From the NCBI RefSeq assembly GCF_001435975.1, contig NZ_AYYR01000030.1, forward strand, positions 1 to 37,718: a DNA stretch of 37,718 bases, given 5' to 3'. This DNA is from Secundilactobacillus collinoides DSM 20515 = JCM 1123. Lineage in GTDB: Bacteria > Bacillota > Bacilli > Lactobacillales > Lactobacillaceae. Below, one piece after another: positions 33,948-37,718 of the stretch (position 1 is the first letter of the stretch; each line of letters starts with the position of its first letter). The notes beneath the pieces were generated by a model. The model had not been told where the DNA came from. It worked only from the letters and a program-made list of their open reading frames with translations, and made no database searches. The position numbers and the translations under genes are program-made.

Positions 33948-34040
33948 TTAGTCAGGGGACCTGATTAACTGAGATTATAAGGGGGCCTGATTAAATTGTC
34001 AATCACTTTTAGTCAGGTCCCCTTAGTTTTGCGGTATAAT
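33948..34040. promoter_or_regulatory. Divergent promoter region with repeated operator (ABC pair / MarR)
   Basis: Minus strand: perfect TTGACA (33997-34002), 17 bases, perfect TATAAT (33974-33979) for the ABC genes. Plus strand: TATAAT (34035-34040) for the MarR gene. Operator dyads: TTAGTCAGG-GGA-CCTGATTAA (33948-33968), and a wider dyad with arms at 33978-33995 and 34008-34025 (AAGGGGGCCTGATTAAA against TTTAGTCAGGTCCCCTTA). All share CAGG...CCTGAYTAA half-sites and flank or overlap both -10/-35 boxes, consistent with repression of both directions. Confidence 0.75.
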
Positions 34041-34124
34041 AGTTGCATGAATACCGGTACGGAGCCGGAAACTGCACTTTATATTTTCTTTCAGATAGAC
34101 AGCAGAACAAAGGAGATCATCAGC

Positions 34125-34655
34125 ATGGACCACCTATTAAAACAACAGGTTGCCACCAGCAAATTAGTTGAGTTTGGTGCCTTGCGTCACGTGGCAAATG
34201 ATATTGGTCATCGTGATAATGACCACCAAGAAAATCAACTGATTGTTCAGGGGCAGGGGAAAATCCTGCTTGCCCTGATGACGGAGGATAACGTGGCGCA
34301 AAAACAACTTGCCGACAAGGTGAATTTAACGGCCCAGTCAACGGCAGAATTTGTGCGCAAACTTGAAAAACGGCGGTTGGTGACACGCAAAAAATCCACG
34401 GCAGATAAGCGGGTGACCATTGTGAGTTTGACGGCGCTTGGCCGCCAGGAAGCTAATCAGTCCCTGCAGGAGATCCCGTCATTTTTGCAAGTGTTGAGTG
34501 ATGAAGAGCTTGACCAATTGGCTGGTTTATTGTCGAAAATCAACGATGGGTTATATGCCGAGATCGGTGATGCAGACCCGACCTGGTTTAATAAATTCCA
34601 CCAATTATTGACCAGTCACTATTTGCGGCAATTTCATGCTGGCGAACAAGATTAA
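34125..34655 (+). CDS. MarR-family transcriptional regulator
   Basis: From the ATG at 34125, with AAAGGAG 9 bases before, the protein has 176 residues; the longer frame from 33996 would run through the promoter and operator and is rejected. The winged helix is clear: EDNVAQKQLADKVNLTAQST (recognition region about residues 60-80), then VRKLEKRRLVTRKKSTADKR, the wing. Flanking helices make the dimer. Probable repressor of the divergent ABC exporter and of itself; the inducing ligand is unknown. Confidence 0.85.
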   Translation: MDHLLKQQVATSKLVEFGALRHVANDIGHRDNDHQENQLIVQGQGKILLALMTEDNVAQKQLADKVNLTAQSTAEFVRKLEKRRLVTRKKSTADKRVTIVSLTALGRQEANQSLQEIPSFLQVLSDEELDQLAGLLSKINDGLYAEIGDADPTWFNKFHQLLTSHYLRQFHAGEQD

Positions 34656-34693
34656 ACGCGTGGAAGAGAACCTAACAACGGTTTTTAGAAAAC

Positions 34694-34738
34694 AAGTGCC
34701 CCAAACTAACAAGCTCGACTGGTTAGTTTGGGGCACTT
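34694..34738. terminator. 17-bp perfect hairpin after the MarR gene
   Basis: AAGTGCCCCAAACTAAC (34694-34710) and GTTAGTTTGGGGCACTT (34722-34738) pair perfectly over an 11-base loop. There is no T run on the plus strand, so it may be a weak terminator or an RNA-stabilising hairpin. Confidence 0.55.
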
Positions 34739-34887
34739 ATATGGCCAGTTTGGCCGTTATCGGACGAATAGGCGAGGTAACTAGGATGCACTAAAAAGCT
34801 GACTTTATTTCCTGTAAGGATAGTTTCCCCAGTATCACAGGGGTCGGCACTAAAGGAAATGCTCATCTCGTCACTGATTCAGATACT

Positions 34888-34935
34888 AAAAAAGCCCCCC
34901 ACTGTTACGTGAAGCTGACAGACGGGGGTGCTTTT
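34888..34935. terminator. Terminator of menB-menE
   Basis: AAAAAGCCCCC pairs with GGGGGTGCTTTT (one bulge), with CTGT/ACAG inside. On the minus strand it ends in TTTTTT, 54 bases beyond the menE stop. The 34739-34887 stretch holds nothing recognised. Confidence 0.75.
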
Positions 34936-34988
34936 GTAGTTGTATTTAAACCATTTTGAATCAGCATTCAAACCGGGACTGTCATAGA

Positions 34989-36404
34989 CTACAGCAGTTT
35001 TCTAAGGTTCACACGTTGAACCTTCCCGCCAGCGTTCACCGGCAGGGCGTCGATCTGAATAAAGCGTTTCGGTACCTTATAGTGGGCGAGGTGTTCGCGG
35101 CCGAACTGCTTCAGTGTGATGGTGTCCAGCGTCCCATTGGGAACCACAAACGCGACCGGAACCATGCCCCAGGTCTCATTGGCTTCGCCAACTACGGCAA
35201 TGTCGCGGATACCGGGACAGCTCTGGTAAACGGCTTCAACTTCATCGGGAAAGATGTTTTCACCGCCAGAAATGATCATGTCATCAATTCTGCCATCGAT
35301 ATAGAGAAAGCCATCGTTATCCAAATGACCGACATCACCAGTTTGGTACCAACCATCCACGGTTGTTTTGCTTGTCAAAGCCGTCGGGCGGTTCAGGTAA
35401 CCGGGAGTCAGGGCGGGTGTTTTGACGAGAATCTCGTGGTTGTCGCCAAGTTTTAGCTGCGTTGAGAAGAGCGGTTGGCCCACCGAGCCGATTTTTGCAT
35501 CAGCATCGGCGTTGCTTAGGGCAACAATCTGCGAACATGTTTCTGTCATTCCGTAAGATTGCACAACGTCGATACCGTGTTTCTCACAGCGTTTTAGGGT
35601 CTCTCGGTCAATTGGACCGCCGCCCAGCAGCATTGTTCTAAATCGGGAGTTATATGGTGTTGAAACGGGTTCCTGAAGCGCCAGTAATTTTTTTAGCATG
35701 TAAGGCACAACAGACATGGTGGTAACTGGTTCGTTGATCAGAATGGCGTTGATTTCGTCAGCGTCAAACCGCGTTGTTAACCGGACAGTCATGCCGTAGA
35801 TAAGTCCTCGCATCATAATTGAAAACCCGCTGATGTGAAAAATCGGGACTGCGCACAGCCACTCGTCGCGAGGTGTGATGCCCAGATTCAGGGCAGACGC
35901 TAACGCGGAGTTGTAGTGGTTGCCGAAAGTCTGTAAAACGCCCTTGGGTGCGCCAGTGGTGCCCGAGGTGTACATGATGCTGGCAACCTGGGCCAAATCG
36001 AAGGTTGTTTGTGGAGATTCAGCCACGGCCGTTGTGGCGAGCAGTGTACTGAACTGAAGAAACGCCTTTGGAAAATCAGCGCGCCACAGATCATCTGCAA
36101 CCAAGCAGGTGCTGGCCTCGCTATCAACGAACTGCCGTAGCAACTCAGCCGTCGTGAGCCGCTTGTTCAGCCAGACAATGGTGCGGCCAGAGCTTAAAAC
36201 GGCCATGGCAATTCGATAGCCAGTTAGGGTGTTGTTTGCGAGAAGCGCGACCCGAGAATGAGCCGGTACTTGTTGTGCTGTCAGTTGACCAGCAAGCGTT
36301 CCGGCGTCATCTGCTAATTGTCGGAACGTTAACTTTTGGGTCCCATCATCTACCGCAATACTATTTGGCGAGAGGCGTGCTTGTTTTATCAGCCAATTAT
36401 CCAA
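34989..36404 (-). CDS. menE: o-Succinylbenzoate-CoA ligase MenE
   Basis: An acyl-adenylate synthetase that activates o-succinylbenzoate with ATP and CoA in menaquinone synthesis. 471 residues. AMP-binding motif IMYTSGTTGAPKGV (about residues 144-157), SYGMTETCSQ, YQTGDVGHLDNDGFLYIDGR, and a C-terminal NAGGKVQR with the catalytic Lys. The TTG start (36402-36404) has GGAAGG in front, which overlaps the end of menB, so the pair is coupled. Function as MenE rather than another acyl-CoA ligase rests on the menB neighbour. Confidence 0.88.
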   Translation of the reverse strand: MDNWLIKQARLSPNSIAVDDGTQKLTFRQLADDAGTLAGQLTAQQVPAHSRVALLANNTLTGYRIAMAVLSSGRTIVWLNKRLTTAELLRQFVDSEASTCLVADDLWRADFPKAFLQFSTLLATTAVAESPQTTFDLAQVASIMYTSGTTGAPKGVLQTFGNHYNSALASALNLGITPRDEWLCAVPIFHISGFSIMMRGLIYGMTVRLTTRFDADEINAILINEPVTTMSVVPYMLKKLLALQEPVSTPYNSRFRTMLLGGGPIDRETLKRCEKHGIDVVQSYGMTETCSQIVALSNADADAKIGSVGQPLFSTQLKLGDNHEILVKTPALTPGYLNRPTALTSKTTVDGWYQTGDVGHLDNDGFLYIDGRIDDMIISGGENIFPDEVEAVYQSCPGIRDIAVVGEANETWGMVPVAFVVPNGTLDTITLKQFGREHLAHYKVPKRFIQIDALPVNAGGKVQRVNLRKLL

Positions 36405-36416
36405 AATATCGCCTTC

Positions 36417-37238
36417 CTATGGGAACTTAGGGAACTTGTCGAAGTCTGGTTTGCGTTTTTCGTTGAACGCATCACGGCCTTCCTTACCCTCATCCGTCGT
36501 GTAAAACAGCATGGTGGCGTCTCCGCCGAGCTGCTGCAGACCAGCTAAACCATCCGTGTCCGCGTTCATTGCGGCTTTGATGAAACGCAGCGCGGTCGGT
36601 GACTTAGTCAGAATCTCATTGCACCAGTCCAACGTCACGGATTCGACCTCAGCGAGCGGGGCGACCTTGTTGATCCAGTTCATTTGGAAGGCTTCCTCAG
36701 CACTATAGAAGTGGTTGAGGAACCAGACTTCCTTTGCCCGTTTATGGCCGATGACCCGCGCCAGATAGCCTGAACCGTACCCGGCATCGAAACTGCCGAC
36801 TTTGGGCCCAGTTTGGCCAAATTGCGCGTTGTCAGCGGCAATCGTCAAATCACAGACCAGTTGCAGAATGTTACCGCCACCGACTGACCAGCCTTTGACC
36901 ATGGCAATCACTGGCTTTGGAATGATGCGGATCAGGTGCTGCAGATCGAGTACGTTCAGACGGGCGATGTGGTCGGCACCAACATAGCCGCCATTACCGC
37001 GGACGGACTGGTCGCCGCCGGAAGAAAACGCCTTGTCGCCAGCGCCAGTTAAAATAATCACACCAATTGTGGTATCATCACGACAGTAAGTAAACGCGTC
37101 AATCATATCCTGAACCATGCCGGGGGTAAACGCATTCAATTTATCGGGCTGGTTCATGGTGATTTTTGCAATCTTCTCCGCGCGTTCAAAGAAGATCCAA
37201 TCATAGTCTTTTACAGTCTCCCATTTCACAGATGTCAA
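36417..37238 (-). CDS. menB: 1,4-Dihydroxy-2-naphthoyl-CoA synthase MenB
   Basis: A crotonase-fold enzyme that closes the second ring of the naphthoquinone. 273 residues. MenB hallmarks: [54 protein letters not shown], and the C-terminal [19 protein letters not shown] followed by [10 protein letters not shown]. The start is TTG at 37238 with AAAGGATG in front. Upstream gene in the menB-menE unit. Only 30 bases separate it from the divergent thioesterase gene. Confidence 0.95.
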   Translation of the reverse strand: MTSVKWETVKDYDWIFFERAEKIAKITMNQPDKLNAFTPGMVQDMIDAFTYCRDDTTIGVIILTGAGDKAFSSGGDQSVRGNGGYVGADHIARLNVLDLQHLIRIIPKPVIAMVKGWSVGGGNILQLVCDLTIAADNAQFGQTGPKVGSFDAGYGSGYLARVIGHKRAKEVWFLNHFYSAEEAFQMNWINKVAPLAEVESVTLDWCNEILTKSPTALRFIKAAMNADTDGLAGLQQLGGDATMLFYTTDEGKEGRDAFNEKRKPDFDKFPKFP

Positions 37239-37268
37239 ATTAATTCATCCTTTCAGATTTGAGGTATT

Positions 37269-37640
37269 ATGATGCATAATTTATTAGAAACATTGGGTAT
37301 AAAACAAGTTTCAGTTTCAAAAAACAACGTAATTATATCACTAAATATAACGGATGCGATTAAACAACCATTCGGAATCGTCCACGGCGGCATTAACGCG
37401 GTGATGGCGGAAAGTGCTGCATCGATTGGAGCCAACACATACTTGGATGCTCGGCACGTAGCGGTTGGATTGGACGTCCACACCCACCATTTGTGGCCGG
37501 CAGCTACCGGCGTGTTAGTGGCAACGGGCAAGCCGATCAGGGTCGGGCGTACAACACAAGTTTGGCAGGTTGAAACAAGGGTGGCTGACGAACTGACTAG
37601 TTTTAGTACGGTGACGTTGGCGGTGACAGTGAAAGCGTAG
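37269..37640 (+). CDS. menI: Hotdog-fold thioesterase, probable DHNA-CoA hydrolase
   Basis: A 123-residue single hotdog domain of the PaaI/YdiI type. The motif FGIVHGGINAVMAESAAS carries the HGG oxyanion region and the probable catalytic Glu; DVHTHHLWPAATGVLVATGKPI follows. Next to menB and menE it most likely releases CoA from 1,4-dihydroxy-2-naphthoyl-CoA, the next pathway step. ATG at 37269 or the next codon (37272) could start; GAGG spacing slightly favours 37272. The first 90 bases are much more AT-rich than the rest and may hold the menB promoter on the opposite strand (TATAAT at 37332-37337, minus). The symbol is inferred from context. Confidence 0.75.
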   Translation: MMHNLLETLGIKQVSVSKNNVIISLNITDAIKQPFGIVHGGINAVMAESAASIGANTYLDARHVAVGLDVHTHHLWPAATGVLVATGKPIRVGRTTQVWQVETRVADELTSFSTVTLAVTVKA

Positions 37641-37652
37641 AGTGTGAAGCAA

Positions 37653-37718
37653 GGCGTTTAGGGGGCGGAGCAGAAGCGACTCTGGGCAGAAAAGTCCGGG
37701 CCTGACTTTTGTGCCCAG
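37653..37718 (+). repeat. GC-rich intergenic hairpin repeat, copy C (reaches window end)
   Basis: Head GGCGTTTAGGGGGCGGAGC (37653-37671), then the hairpin CTGGGCA-g-AAAAGTC with GACTTTT-g-TGCCCAG around CGGGCCT (37682-37718). It follows the thioesterase stop by 12 bases. Confidence 0.6.

Noticed and set aside
33996-34124. N-terminal extension of the MarR protein
   Set aside because: The extra 43 codons span the operator and the -10 box; AAAGGAG marks the ATG at 34125.

Overview
The window reads as chromosomal DNA of a lactic acid bacterium of the family Lactobacillaceae. The evidence is two LPxTG surface proteins (one with a KxYKxGKxW-type signal peptide), BspA-like surface repeats, split LacL/LacM beta-galactosidase, lipoprotein OppA-type binding proteins, Mga-like regulators, GGAGG-type ribosome sites and frequent TTG starts. 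A cobalamin-dependent ethanolamine ammonia-lyase and menaquinone genes hint at a heterofermentative clade (Levilactobacillus, Secundilactobacillus, Lentilactobacillus); the species cannot be fixed from sequence alone.

Layout. 1-2.5 kb: the 3' part of an LPxTG adhesin, a promoter-led stretch with no ORF that folds into many helices (ncRNA candidate R1), and a small secreted protein on the minus strand. 2.6-8.3 kb: an ethanolamine module, with an APC-family permease divergent from eutA-eutB-eutC and shared palindromes in between; no microcompartment shell or aldehyde dehydrogenase gene is in the window. 8.9-17.2 kb: a 1015-residue LPxTG protein, two paralogous Mga-like regulators flanking a TetR-family gene. 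17.2-18.5 kb: a 1.3 kb ORF-free region holding a second, longer ncRNA candidate (R2) whose 3' half is colinear with R1. 18.5-20.9 kb: an NCS2 nucleobase permease with a phosphoribosyltransferase, then a doubly broken small drug/metabolite-transporter-type gene. 21.0-27.5 kb: a BspA/DUF5776-like surface protein whose last repeat is interrupted by an in-frame TGA, and a tandem pair of OppA-like lipoproteins with duplicated promoters. 27.9-32.0 kb: lacL-lacM behind a likely cre site, and an aldo/keto reductase. 32.2-34.7 kb: a drug-export type ABC pair divergent from a MarR regulator across a repeated operator. 35.0-37.6 kb: menB-menE divergent from a hotdog thioesterase, forming three consecutive steps to DHNA.

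The most novel material is non-coding: two related structured RNA candidates (about 1401-1822 and 17839-18382), a three-copy GC-rich intergenic hairpin repeat (1223-1287, 14153-14217, 37653-end), and palindromic elements that put a GGGG(G) Shine-Dalgarno-like run in the loop. All structures were found by eye and need covariance or transcript support.
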